Shown here: positions 16,906 to 25,151 of the stretch, in pieces
How positions within the stretch are numbered: the stretch's first letter is position 1
How the letters are laid out: every line of letters begins with the position of its first letter
Assembly: GCF_003105115.1 (NCBI RefSeq)
Contig: NZ_QETH01000007.1
Coordinates: forward strand, 1 to 64,000
DNA from: Flavobacterium sp. HTF
Lineage (GTDB): Bacteria > Bacteroidota > Bacteroidia > Flavobacteriales > Flavobacteriaceae
Length of the DNA: 64,000 nt
Direction of reading: 5' to 3'
Program-made: the position numbers and the translations under genes
Notes under the pieces: model-generated
Seen by the model: the letters and a program-made list of their open reading frames with translations, nothing else
Told to the model about the DNA's origin: nothing
The model's database searches: none

Positions 16906-17928
16906 TCAACGCCAGCCTAATTCCGGGGCAATGTATTTTAATATAGACGAAAGTATATGTACATTATAATCGACACCCAGAGTATTCGGGATTGTCAATA
17001 GTAACGTATCGGCTTCCTGAATAGCTTCATCCTGTGCTAAGTCTGCAATGAGTTTTTCCGGCTCGGCTGCATAACTTTTTCCAAAGATTGCCCGCTTATC
17101 ACTTTCGATATAACCAAAACTGTCGGCACCTTTTCCCTGTTCTCCAAAATAGTACCGATCCTGTTCTGTAACCAGTGCAAAAATCGAACGGCTTACAGAA
17201 ACCCTTGGTTCATGCTGATGTCCGGCTTTTTTCCAGGCCTCTTTATATAACCTGATTTGTTCTGCCTGCTGGACATGGAAAGGTTTACCGTTTTCATCAT
17301 ACTTCAGGGTAGAACTTTGCAAATGCATTCCATTTTCGGCCGCCCAAACAGCAGTAGCATTAGAGGCAGCTCCCCACCAGATCCGTTCTCTTAATCCTTC
17401 AGAATGCGGTTCCAGACGCAATAAACCTGGCGGATTTGGAAACATTGGATTTGGGTTTGGCTCAGCAAATCCTTCACCATTTAATCTTTCCAAAAATTCC
17501 AAAGCTTTTTTACGCCCCATATCGGCATCTGTTTCCCCTTCTGCAGGTTCATAACCAAAAGCGCGCCAGCCGTCAATGACCTGTTCCGGTGATCCCCTGC
17601 TGATACCTAACTGTAAACGGCCTTCTGAAATTAAGTCTGCAGCGCTGGCATCTTCTACCATATATAATGGGTTTTCATACCGCATATCGATAACCCCGGT
17701 TCCGATTTCTATTTTGCTCGTTTTGGCACCAATTGCCGAAAGTAACGGAAAAGGTGAAGCCAGCTGTCGTGCAAAATGATGTACCCGGAAATAAGCACCA
17801 TCTAAGCCGATTTCTTCTGCAGCAACAGCCAAATCAATGGACTGAAGAAGCGTATCGCTTGCCGTACGGGCTTTATAAGAAGGATGATTGGCCCAATGCC
17901 CAAACGATAAAAATCCTATTTTTTTCAT
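16906..17928 (-). CDS. LLM-class flavin-dependent monooxygenase (luciferase-like)
   Basis: 340 residues from the ATG at 17928 (MKKIGFLSFGHW); an ATG three codons upstream is also possible. GLDGAYFRVHHFARQLASPFPLLSAIGAKT and IEIGTGVIDMRYENPLYMVEDASAADLISEGRLQLGISRGSPEQ are the conserved bacterial luciferase-like core, including the 'G..d..FG.s.G' type flavin phosphate loop. These enzymes use reduced FMN or F420; without a cognate reductase nearby the substrate is open. The azoreductase at 12656 could supply reduced flavin, but that is speculation. It is transcribed alone on the minus strand and converges on the AhpD-like gene. Confidence 0.88.
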   Translation of the reverse strand: MKKIGFLSFGHWANHPSYKARTASDTLLQSIDLAVAAEEIGLDGAYFRVHHFARQLASPFPLLSAIGAKTSKIEIGTGVIDMRYENPLYMVEDASAADLISEGRLQLGISRGSPEQVIDGWRAFGYEPAEGETDADMGRKKALEFLERLNGEGFAEPNPNPMFPNPPGLLRLEPHSEGLRERIWWGAASNATAVWAAENGMHLQSSTLKYDENGKPFHVQQAEQIRLYKEAWKKAGHQHEPRVSVSRSIFALVTEQDRYYFGEQGKGADSFGYIESDKRAIFGKSYAAEPEKLIADLAQDEAIQEADTLLLTIPNTLGVDYNVHILSSILKYIAPELGWR

Positions 17929-18122
17929 AGATAGCATTATTATTATTTACAATTCTAAAAATGTACAAAAAATACATCCGTTAAAGTTATTACAATAAAT
18001 TAAGAACACCTTCATTTAAACTAAAAACTACGGCAATACTTTTGTCCTTTTAAAAAGTACCTGAAAATTATGTACTTCCCTTTTTAGTCACTCTTATGAT
18101 ACAGAATTGGGGGTATTTGCAG

Positions 18123-19274
18123 TTATAAAACTTTCTTAATTCCCGGAATCAGTAAAATAATTGATCCGAATACAAAGCTGCCCAATACGACCAATGTCGC
18201 AACCACCAAAAATTTTATTGCAGGATCAATAGCCCAGTTTCCTGCAAACAAAGTAATCACAACAATCACCAGAGGATGAAAAATGTAAACCGCAAAACTA
18301 CTGCGGGATACTTTCGTTAGAAGTTTTGAAGTACTATTCCATTTTATTCTTCCTTTAATCAGCAATGTTGTAATTATAGAAATTCCAATCCATTGCTCCC
18401 ACACTGCATATAGTAATGCCTGCCAGTGAAAACCGCCGCAAAACCATGAAGAAGGCGTATTTAATTTAAATCTTATGATAAAAAATACCGGAAAAAGTAA
18501 TAAACATAACCATGCTGATCTTTTGAGCATTTTGCCTGTTCTTTCAGAAAGCTGGTCAAACCAGTTGTTTTTTGCTGCCAGTAATCCAATAACAAACAGG
18601 GCAATATATTGTGGAAAATGCCCAAGTTGAAATCCGACTGGTTCAAGAATCCATCCAACAGGAAAAATAATTCTAATCAGGAAACTAATAATTCCCAGTC
18701 CGGCTGCAAATAATAATATTTTACCCGGAGTTGGTACTGCCAGAGGTTTGTTGAAACTGATCCTGAATGTTTTTCTAATCGCTACATAAAAAAATGTAAA
18801 AAGTAAAAGCGCAGCTACAAACCAAGTAACTCCTAAGTCAATCCAGCTGTCATATCCGCTTAAATAGTCAAAATAAGAAATGTGATGCTCTTTTGCAAAA
18901 TAGTAAACCAAATAACAAATGAATGGCGTAAGAATAAAGGAGTAGAATATTAAAGGAATTCCTAATCGAATTAACCGGCCTTTAATAAAGTTTAAAGCAC
19001 CTTTTGCGGAATAAGAAGAATTGGTAAAATAGGCAGCCAAGAGAAAGAAATACCCCATAAAGAAAGACTGATTTATACTGATCAATACCGTCATAAGAAT
19101 ACGCGCCCCTAAAAAACGGGTTTCTTCATTATAATACCAGCCTTCGGAAGAACTGTATGCAATTAAAGTGTGGTGAAGCACGACCAATATGGTCAAAAGA
19201 ACTTTGATGTTGTCAATATATAATAATTTGTCAGGACGTAAATCCCCATTCGTGGCAGCAGTTGCAGTTGACAT
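18123..19274 (-). CDS. Acyltransferase-3 family membrane protein
   Basis: About 383 residues from the ATG at 19274 (MSTATAATNGDLRPDKLLYID); the longest frame starts ten codons earlier. DIDNIKVLLTILVVLHHT is the acyltransferase-3 helix 1 motif ('D.lr.l....V...H'), with catalytic-type His in LHHTLIAY. About ten hydrophobic helices follow, ending RSSFAVYIFHPLVIVVITLF, the characteristic late 'YlfH.p' segment. Members transfer acyl groups to glycans or lipids (OafA/OpgC-like); the substrate is not predictable. Monocistronic; upstream lies the LytTR gene on the same strand after about 100 bases. Confidence 0.85.
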   Translation of the reverse strand: MSTATAATNGDLRPDKLLYIDNIKVLLTILVVLHHTLIAYSSSEGWYYNEETRFLGARILMTVLISINQSFFMGYFFLLAAYFTNSSYSAKGALNFIKGRLIRLGIPLIFYSFILTPFICYLVYYFAKEHHISYFDYLSGYDSWIDLGVTWFVAALLLFTFFYVAIRKTFRISFNKPLAVPTPGKILLFAAGLGIISFLIRIIFPVGWILEPVGFQLGHFPQYIALFVIGLLAAKNNWFDQLSERTGKMLKRSAWLCLLLFPVFFIIRFKLNTPSSWFCGGFHWQALLYAVWEQWIGISIITTLLIKGRIKWNSTSKLLTKVSRSSFAVYIFHPLVIVVITLFAGNWAIDPAIKFLVVATLVVLGSFVFGSIILLIPGIKKVL

Positions 19275-19375
19275 AATAAATTGTTTTTGTGTTATTGATG
19301 GCAAACATACAACAACAAAACACCGTCAAAGTGAGGGTTGTTACTGATAACTAGCTTTTGTGACGAACAACAAAT

Positions 19376-20281
19376 TTAGGCAATGTATTTACTGCGAAGC
19401 TCCTGGTAATAGTGATTAAAATTATCGATTTGCTTTCTTGAAACCGGGATCTTTAAATCCGTTTCATTAAATGACAATAAATAACCTTGTGAGTTTCCAG
19501 ATACCTTTTCAATTTTAAACATATTTACCAAATAGGTTCTGTGGCATCTAAAAAGGTGTGGATAATCTTTTATCTGAGTTTCAAATTGAGTTAAGGAAAT
19601 TCTCTTTACTTCTGTGGTAATTTGACTATTATTCAATTTTGTTAATTCGATATAATTGCCATCCGCTTTTACAAAAAGCAACTGATCTATTTCCAGACTA
19701 AAATCATCTTGTCTGACCTGTGTACTGATAAAGAGATTTGATTTTAAGGTTACCTTTTCAGGTTCAACTGATAAAGGAATAAATTGAAGCACAAATGGAG
19801 ATCCTTTCTTTGATTCAAAATAAAAGCCGGCTATCCTTATAAAAAAATAAAAAAAGATACCTGCCACAAAACAATTTCTTATTTCTTCAAAAAAATAATT
19901 CCATGACCAGTTGTTCGGATTATTATAAAGTAAATCACGCATCAGAAAACTTGATATACCAATTAAGACTAATACTATTCCGATCTGAATATATTCTTCA
20001 ATCAGATTCCATTTGACTTTACGGATTGTTTTTCTGAAATGATTCAAGCCGCCAAAATAAGCCAACAGGATTAATGCCGGAGCAAAAGCGTGAAAAAAAC
20101 AAATGAACAAATAGTGCATTTTAAGTTCCGGATCATAAACTCCAAATGGCCTGAACAATAAAAGAAACATCAGAGCGACAAGAAATACAACCACTGAACT
20201 TTTGATGAGATTTTGAGACCGATATCGGTTAGGATAATCAATTTCCTTAACTAAATGTTCTTTATTAATATAAAATCTCAT
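19376..20281 (-). CDS. Membrane-anchored LytTR family transcriptional regulator
   Basis: About 301 residues from the ATG at 20281 (MRFYINKEHLVKEID); 29 upstream residues of the longest frame are not protein-like. Four hydrophobic helices span about 23-165 (SSVVVFLVALMFLLLFRPFG; YLFICFFHAFAPALILLAYF; IGIVLVLIGISSFLM; FVAGIFFYFFIRIAGF). Residues about 195-300 are a LytTR DNA-binding domain: LLFVKADGNYIELTKL, RISLTQFETQIKDYPHLFRCHRTYLVNM, DLKIPVSRKQIDNFN. There is no receiver domain, so the signal is probably sensed by the membrane part. It is divergent from the SDR gene and may control that gene or the acyltransferase downstream. Confidence 0.85.
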   Translation of the reverse strand: MRFYINKEHLVKEIDYPNRYRSQNLIKSSVVVFLVALMFLLLFRPFGVYDPELKMHYLFICFFHAFAPALILLAYFGGLNHFRKTIRKVKWNLIEEYIQIGIVLVLIGISSFLMRDLLYNNPNNWSWNYFFEEIRNCFVAGIFFYFFIRIAGFYFESKKGSPFVLQFIPLSVEPEKVTLKSNLFISTQVRQDDFSLEIDQLLFVKADGNYIELTKLNNSQITTEVKRISLTQFETQIKDYPHLFRCHRTYLVNMFKIEKVSGNSQGYLLSFNETDLKIPVSRKQIDNFNHYYQELRSKYIA

Positions 20282-20477
20282 GATCAAAGTTTGTTTAGTA
20301 CCAAAAATACGAAAAAAAGCAGTGTTTGATTTTTTATACCGTTTTACAGTCTTGCAGATTACTGGCAACTGATGAAATACAGCCGTCTGAACAAAGTATA
20401 TTCGGACTTTTAAACAAAGTAGCTGTGATTCAGACGCCCTATTTTTGTCTCAGTAAAAACAACTTAAATTTAAAAAA

Positions 20478-21473
20478 ATGGAACAGAACAATTATCAGGG
20501 AGCGTTACAGAGAACTACAGGTTCCGGATTTAACGCGAAGTCTGCAGCAAGCGAAGTCATAAAAGGAATAGACCTTACAGGAAAAATTGCCATTGTAACG
20601 GGCGGAAACACCGGCATCGGGCTGGAAACCGTTAAAACATTATCACTGGCAGGCGCAGTAGTGATCGTACCGGCAAGGGATGTTTATAAGGCGAAAAGAA
20701 ATCTGAAAGGCATTGCTAATGTAGAAATAGAAAAAATGGATCTGATGCAGCCAGATTCCGTTGATGCTTTTGCTCAAAAGTTTCTGGATTCGGGCAGGCC
20801 GCTGCATCTGCTCATTAACAATGCAGGAATTATGTGGGTGCCGTTAAGAAGGGATCATAGAGGGTATGAATCGCAATTGGCCACCAATTACCTGGCGATG
20901 TTTCAGCTCACAGCCCGATTATGGACAGCATTAAAAAAAGCAGATGGAGCCAGAGTTGTCAATGTATCTTCGGGCGGTCATCAATTTTCAGATTTTGATT
21001 TTGAAGACCCGAATTTCCTGCATCGGGAGTATGAAACCCTAAAGGGATATGGGCAATCTAAAACAGCGGTGAATCTTTTTTCAGTAGAACTGGACACCCG
21101 TGCCAAAGCCTTTAATGTGCGCAGCTATTCGTTATGCCCGGGTGCAGTTGGCGAAACGGAATTATCACGCGAGGCCCCAGTTGACCTGTTTCACAAACTG
21201 GGTTACAGTGATGCTGAGGGTAATATATTGCCAGAAGTAGCGGCCTCATTAAAAACCATTCCACAGGGAGCAGCCACAACAGTCTGGGCAGCCACAAGCG
21301 AATTGCTTAACACTATTGGCGGTGTTTATTGTGAAAATGCAGATGTTGCTTCTTTAGTCGCAGATGTATCGCTTATTGGAGGCATTAAACCTTATTCCTT
21401 AGATCAGGCCAGTGCAAAGAAATTGTGGCAACTGAGCGAGCAGATGACAGCTATAAACTTCGATATCAGTTAA
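20478..21473 (+). CDS. SDR family NAD(P)-dependent oxidoreductase
   Basis: 331 residues, a classical short-chain dehydrogenase of the longer retinol-dehydrogenase/WW-oxidoreductase-like type. TGGNTGIG at 41-48 is the cofactor glycine motif, NNAG at 114-117, catalytic Ser at 164-165, and YGQSK gives Tyr191 and Lys195. The N-terminal 30 residues (GFNAKSAASEVIKGIDLTGK) are usual for this subgroup. The cofactor is not certain: the usual NADP-type basic residue follows as ARD at 66-68. An exact -7 box TATTTTTG is at 20440-20447. An AraC-type regulator follows after 33 bases and probably regulates this gene. Confidence 0.88.
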   Translation: MEQNNYQGALQRTTGSGFNAKSAASEVIKGIDLTGKIAIVTGGNTGIGLETVKTLSLAGAVVIVPARDVYKAKRNLKGIANVEIEKMDLMQPDSVDAFAQKFLDSGRPLHLLINNAGIMWVPLRRDHRGYESQLATNYLAMFQLTARLWTALKKADGARVVNVSSGGHQFSDFDFEDPNFLHREYETLKGYGQSKTAVNLFSVELDTRAKAFNVRSYSLCPGAVGETELSREAPVDLFHKLGYSDAEGNILPEVAASLKTIPQGAATTVWAATSELLNTIGGVYCENADVASLVADVSLIGGIKPYSLDQASAKKLWQLSEQMTAINFDIS

Positions 21474-21506
21474 TATTTGTAGCTTTACAATAACAACACA
21501 ACTTTT

Positions 21507-22313
21507 ATGGATTATCAGGTAAATTATATCAGCCCGGAACTTAAACTTTCCTGTTACACCGGAAAGTTGTTTAAGACCGAAGCAGCTTTTAGCGACCATT
21601 TGCTGGTGTGGCTGATTTCGGGGGAAACGAAAATTATTCAGGCCGACGAGCGTTTTGTTTTTGGGGCTGGAAGTACTTTCCTTATCCCCCGAAACCAGTT
21701 GGCCACCATCATTAATACAAAAAAGGACGGATTGCCGCACAAAGCAGTAGCCATGCACCTGTCGGCAAAAAGGCTCCGGGAATTCTATCATCACCAAAAT
21801 GCAAAAACTGGTACGGTTGTTCCCTCAAAAATTTTCAGTTTTCATAAGCATCCGTTATTAGAAAGCTGTCTGGCATCACTGATTCCCTATTTTGAAATAC
21901 AGGATAATTTTCCGGAAAATATCGCTTCGCTAAAAATTACGGAAGCCATCTCCATACTTAGTACTATCGATCCGGATATAGACTCCGTATTGGCCAACTT
22001 TGAGGATCCCGGCAAAATCGATCTGGTGGCTTTCATGCAGAAAAACTTTATGTTCAATATGCCACTGGAAAAGTTTGGGTATTTAACCGGACGGAGCCTG
22101 ACCACTTTCAAAAGGGATTTTTACAAGGCTTTCCAAACCACACCACAGCGCTGGCTTACGCTGAAAAGACTGGAATCAGCACATTACCAGCTATCTGAAA
22201 AGGATAAAAAACCGGCAGATATTTATTATGAGATCGGGTTTGAAAATCTATCGCATTTTTCTTATGCGTTTAAAAAGCAGTTTGGTTATCCGCCAACTGC
22301 CGTAAGCAAATGA
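21507..22313 (+). CDS. AraC family transcriptional regulator
   Basis: 268 residues. The N-terminal half is a cupin-like sensing domain (LLVWLISGETKIIQADERFVFGAGSTFLIPRNQLATI). The C-terminal 100 residues are the double helix-turn-helix: FMFNMPLEKFGYLTGRSLTTFKRDF for the first and DIYYEIGFENLSHFSYAFKKQFGYPPTAV for the second, the AraC signature. The gene follows the SDR gene by 33 bases on the same strand and ends in a strong bidirectional terminator. Ligand unknown. It is one of several candidates for the factor behind the shared palindrome at 23293 and 25071, with no direct support. Confidence 0.88.
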   Translation: MDYQVNYISPELKLSCYTGKLFKTEAAFSDHLLVWLISGETKIIQADERFVFGAGSTFLIPRNQLATIINTKKDGLPHKAVAMHLSAKRLREFYHHQNAKTGTVVPSKIFSFHKHPLLESCLASLIPYFEIQDNFPENIASLKITEAISILSTIDPDIDSVLANFEDPGKIDLVAFMQKNFMFNMPLEKFGYLTGRSLTTFKRDFYKAFQTTPQRWLTLKRLESAHYQLSEKDKKPADIYYEIGFENLSHFSYAFKKQFGYPPTAVSK

Positions 22314-22354
22314 GGTTCAAATAAGTAAAACAATAAAAACTGAAACGAGACTAA

Positions 22355-22384
22355 AAAAAAAAGAGCGATATCGCTCTTTTTTTT
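22355..22384. terminator. Bidirectional terminator
   Basis: Perfect palindrome GAGCGATATCGCTC bounded by A10 and T8 runs, between the converging AraC and L,D-transpeptidase genes. Confidence 0.92.
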
Positions 22385-22409
22385 ATTTTTATCTATTGTT
22401 TTGTCGTAA

Positions 22410-23009
22410 CTAGTAATACATGTAAAGCATTATCTTGGCATCTGAACTATCGATCACTTTTTCAAGTCTCTTGAAAAATACGTCACTTACCATTGGGCAG
22501 CCGTGGCTATTGATGATATAATACTCTTTCTCTTCATCAGGAACTTCCTTATAACGATGCAGAACAATAGCTCTTTTCATGGCATTGTTATTAGTCTGGT
22601 CCAGGCCATTAAGCCTGAAAGCTTTTCCAAAAACACCATTATATGATTTTTCTATACAATAGCGTCCTAGTGAAGAACAGTTGGAATTTGGTTCATTGCT
22701 GAACTGCAGAATATCGCCTTTTATTCCTGTTTCCGATCCTGAGCCGTGTGCAACAAGCCCCTGATCTATTATTTTTTCATTCTCAAGGTCATAAACAAAA
22801 AAACGGTTTTTACCTGATTTGATTTTCATATCCACAAGAAAAGCTATTTTTTTGCTATACCCGCGGTTTGAAGAAGTAAACGATTTGATTTCACTTACAT
22901 GATCTGTAAGTCTTGCGAATTCAATTTCAGTTAAAATTTCTTTTTTGTCCGTTTTGAAAGTACCAAAAGAACTTAAAGAAAAAAGCAGTGCCATAAAAAA
23001 TATTCTCAT
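22410..23009 (-). CDS. Murein L,D-transpeptidase catalytic domain protein
   Basis: About 199 residues from the ATG at 23009 (MRIFFMALLFSLSSFG), which starts a Sec signal peptide. The catalytic motif is SHGCPMVS, with Cys and His two residues apart, and the domain core FVYDLENEKIIDQGLVAHGSGS is the YkuD_2-type L,D-transpeptidase fold. Such enzymes cross-link or modify peptidoglycan in the periplasm. RAIVLHRYKEVP and NSHGCPMVSDVFFKRLEKVI agree with the subfamily annotated as 'murein L,D-transpeptidase catalytic domain family'. Monocistronic, with a promoter region of about 400 bases shared with the divergent GNAT gene. Confidence 0.86.
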   Translation of the reverse strand: MRIFFMALLFSLSSFGTFKTDKKEILTEIEFARLTDHVSEIKSFTSSNRGYSKKIAFLVDMKIKSGKNRFFVYDLENEKIIDQGLVAHGSGSETGIKGDILQFSNEPNSNCSSLGRYCIEKSYNGVFGKAFRLNGLDQTNNNAMKRAIVLHRYKEVPDEEKEYYIINSHGCPMVSDVFFKRLEKVIDSSDAKIMLYMYY

Positions 23010-23429
23010 ATGCAACAATAAAATTTAGTTTAACAGCAGATTTGGGATTGCTTATCAAAAACAGATATTGTCTTGTATTTCTCTTTTTGATGTTGCAAAA
23101 TTATAAACAAATTTTACACAATTCCCATGTTCATGTGTTAAATATAGTATAAATATTTGAAAACATGCATTTTATGACTAATTATTTTTCTGAAAGCGAC
23201 AAAAACATCTCACTGTCGTATCTTTATTCTTTTGCAATTAGCAACTGAAATGCTTTTAAATTGATGACAGAGGATAATGGATTGTTTTTTTCTTAATCTA
23301 GATTAATCAACTGATCCTGGTTACTTCTCTAATTTTGTACAAGTGATTTGATAATGTCTGCTAAATTAAAATTAGATATAATCGAGTATGAAGAAATTAA
23401 ATATTTAACCAAATAAAAAAATTAAAAAT
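23010..23429. other. Intergenic region with shared palindromic operator
   Basis: 420 bases between divergent genes. The right part holds the 14-bp palindrome and -7 box at 23293-23337 described separately. A short open stretch at 23380-23416 is too small to call. Nothing else recognisable. Confidence 0.6.
23293..23337 (+). promoter_or_regulatory. Palindromic operator plus -7 box (copy A)
   Basis: TTAATCTAGATTAA at 23293-23306 is a perfect 14-bp palindrome. TAATTTTG at 23330-23337 is an exact TAnnTTTG box, 23 bases downstream of it. The 14-bp element and the 23-base gap recur upstream of the VOC dioxygenase gene. Probably one regulator acts on both promoters. Confidence 0.75.
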
Positions 23430-23720
23430 ATGGAAACCATAAAACTAGAATTAGACGAAAAGAAACACGGCGCTTTTAATCTTTATGCTGATGATAAAAA
23501 ACAAGGTGAAATGACAGTAAGCATTAAACCAGATTTACTGACTGTTTATCATACAGGAGTCGAACCGGAAGCAGAAGGAAAAGGATATGCAAAAAAAATG
23601 CTGGACGAAATGGTATCTTATGTTCGTGCTAATAATTTGATGGTTTTACCGCTTTGTCCGTACGTTCACGCACAATTCAAAAAACATCCGGAAGAATATC
23701 AGGATATCTGGAAAAAATAA
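23430..23720 (+). CDS. Small GNAT-like N-acetyltransferase (YjdJ/COG2388 type)
   Basis: 96 residues, the short single-domain GNAT form. YHTGVEPEAEGKGYAKKMLDEMVSYVRANN contains the acetyl-CoA loop (EGKGYAKKML), and LMVLPLCPYVHAQFKKHPEEYQDI is the characteristic 'P.CpYv..y..khpEy.dl' end of this subgroup. Biological substrate is unknown. It is the first gene of a plus-strand group that continues with an esterase and a cupin gene, and its promoter carries the palindrome shared with the VOC dioxygenase unit, suggesting a role in the same stress response. Confidence 0.88.
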   Translation: METIKLELDEKKHGAFNLYADDKKQGEMTVSIKPDLLTVYHTGVEPEAEGKGYAKKMLDEMVSYVRANNLMVLPLCPYVHAQFKKHPEEYQDIWKK

Positions 23721-23868
23721 TTACAAAATCTTTACAGTCCATAGATATAAGCATTATAAGAATTGTATAGATTAAAAGGTTACAACCTGAAAATTGTAAA
23801 GCGATAAATTAAATCTGCTAAATCTGCGTGAAAAAATTCACCTTTCCTAATTTTAAAAATATAACAAT

Positions 23869-24489
23869 ATGAATACCGATATTTTAACCGACGGCGTGCC
23901 TTTAAACGAGGCTAAAAAAGCTTTAATCATGATTCATGGCCGTGGTGCGGGCGCTCACGATATCCTTTCCATTGCCAAACATCTTAAAGTAGATAAATTT
24001 GCACTGATAGCCCCTCAGGCAGAAAACAGGACCTGGTATCCATACTCATTTTTAGCTCCACTTAACGAAAATGAGCCTTCTTTCTCAAAATCACTGGAAG
24101 CTATTCATCAGGTTGTTGTCGCCATTCAGCAAAACGGAATCAAAAAAGAGAATATTTACTTTCTCGGTTTTTCACAGGGTGCTTGTCTGGCATTAGAATT
24201 TACAGCCCGAAATGCTGCAAAATACGGAGGCGTAGTTGCTTTTACAGGCGGGCTTATCGGCGATAAAGTATATGAAAATCATTATAGCGGAAATTTCGAA
24301 AACACCCCTATTTTCATCGGAACAAGTGATCCTGATTTTCATGTTCCTGTTGAAAGAGTAAATGAATCTGAGGCTCTTCTTAAAAAATTAGGCGCATCCG
24401 TAACTAAAAAAATCTACCCGGACATGGGACATAACATAAGTCAGGATGAAATAAATTTAGCTAACGAGCTTGTTTTTACAAAAAAATAA
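23869..24489 (+). CDS. Alpha/beta hydrolase, phospholipase/carboxylesterase (MhqD-like)
   Basis: 206 residues. MIHGRGAGAHDILSIA is the oxyanion-hole region, GFSQG at 100-104 carries nucleophile Ser102, GTSDPDFHVP supplies the Asp region, and DMGHNIS near 192 the catalytic His. The family includes MhqD-type esterases of quinone/electrophile regulons in Firmicutes. The context here is similar: a VOC dioxygenase, cupin and GNAT are adjacent. The stop codon overlaps the start of the cupin gene by one base, indicating translational coupling. Substrate not predictable. Confidence 0.86.
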   Translation: MNTDILTDGVPLNEAKKALIMIHGRGAGAHDILSIAKHLKVDKFALIAPQAENRTWYPYSFLAPLNENEPSFSKSLEAIHQVVVAIQQNGIKKENIYFLGFSQGACLALEFTARNAAKYGGVVAFTGGLIGDKVYENHYSGNFENTPIFIGTSDPDFHVPVERVNESEALLKKLGASVTKKIYPDMGHNISQDEINLANELVFTKK

Positions 24490-24839
24490 TGATCCAGATA
24501 ACCCGGGTTTACAGCGATACCAGCGGAGAAAGTCATTTTGAAGACTTCGAAGTTCCGTTGAAAAATAATGGTGATATCGGATTTTTATCTGATGATGAAC
24601 CTGTAAAATCTATAGTATTCAGAGAAGTTAAACCTTCTTATGACTATGATTTTCACAATGCACCAGACCGCCAGTACATTATTTTACTGGAAGGCGGCGT
24701 AGAAATCGAAACTTCTTTAGGAGAAAAAAGAAAATTTGAGACCGGATCCATTCTGTTGGTTGAAGATACCACGGGAAAAGGACACAAAACAAAAAATATT
24801 GAACCTAAACTTCGAAAATCAATATTTATAAAACTATAA
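24489..24839 (+). CDS. Cupin domain protein
   Basis: 116 residues forming a single small cupin barrel. RQYIILLEGGVEIETSLGEKRKFETGSILLVEDTTGKGHKTKNI is the core, with the second cupin motif's His (GKGH) but without a complete two-His/Glu metal set in motif 1 (here NAPDRQYIILLEG), so metal binding is uncertain. The start overlaps the hydrolase stop codon by one base (TAATG), so the two are co-translated. A terminator follows at 24843. Function unknown; small cupins of this kind often accompany oxidoreductase or detoxification enzymes. Confidence 0.84.
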   Translation: MIQITRVYSDTSGESHFEDFEVPLKNNGDIGFLSDDEPVKSIVFREVKPSYDYDFHNAPDRQYIILLEGGVEIETSLGEKRKFETGSILLVEDTTGKGHKTKNIEPKLRKSIFIKL

Positions 24840-24842
24840 ACT

Positions 24843-24867
24843 GCCGGCATTCTGTCGGCTTTTTTAT
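24843..24867 (+). terminator. Terminator after cupin gene
   Basis: GCCG and CGGC form the base of a small hairpin (24843-24859) followed by TTTTTTATTT. Confidence 0.7.
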
Positions 24868-25070
24868 TTCTCAATAATTCATTTGCTCTTTAGAAAATCT
24901 GGAAATAGTCTGGACTGTATTCTAAATAAAACGACTTCATTTATAAAATGGCGATATATCGTAAAAGCAAAAACCGAAAAACCAATTAAAATACTCACAA
25001 ACAACACCTTAACAGAGTTGGAATATTATTTGGTTATTAGTTTACGAATAACAAAAGAGGCTTTTATTTC

Positions 25071-25115
25071 TTAATCTAGGTTAATCGATCCGGAGCGATA
25101 ACTAAAGTAAATTTG
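25071..25115 (+). promoter_or_regulatory. Palindromic operator plus -7 box (copy B)
   Basis: TTAATCTAGGTTAA at 25071-25084 differs from copy A at one base. The 20 bases TTTCTTAATCTAG(A/G)TTAATC are otherwise identical. TAAATTTG at 25108-25115 is again exactly 23 bases downstream. Confidence 0.75.
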
Positions 25116-25151
25116 TATAAGAAATCAATAACAATTTAATAGTACAATACC

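Noticed and set aside
18030..18048. AATACTTTTGTCC, an exact TACTTTTG box on the plus strand
   Set aside because: No plus-strand gene follows; the next gene downstream on that strand is more than 2 kb away.
23810..23840. AAATCTGCTAAATCTGCGTGAAAAAATTCA, resembling a dispersed flavobacterial repeat
   Set aside because: Only a single copy was seen in the window, so a repeat cannot be supported.
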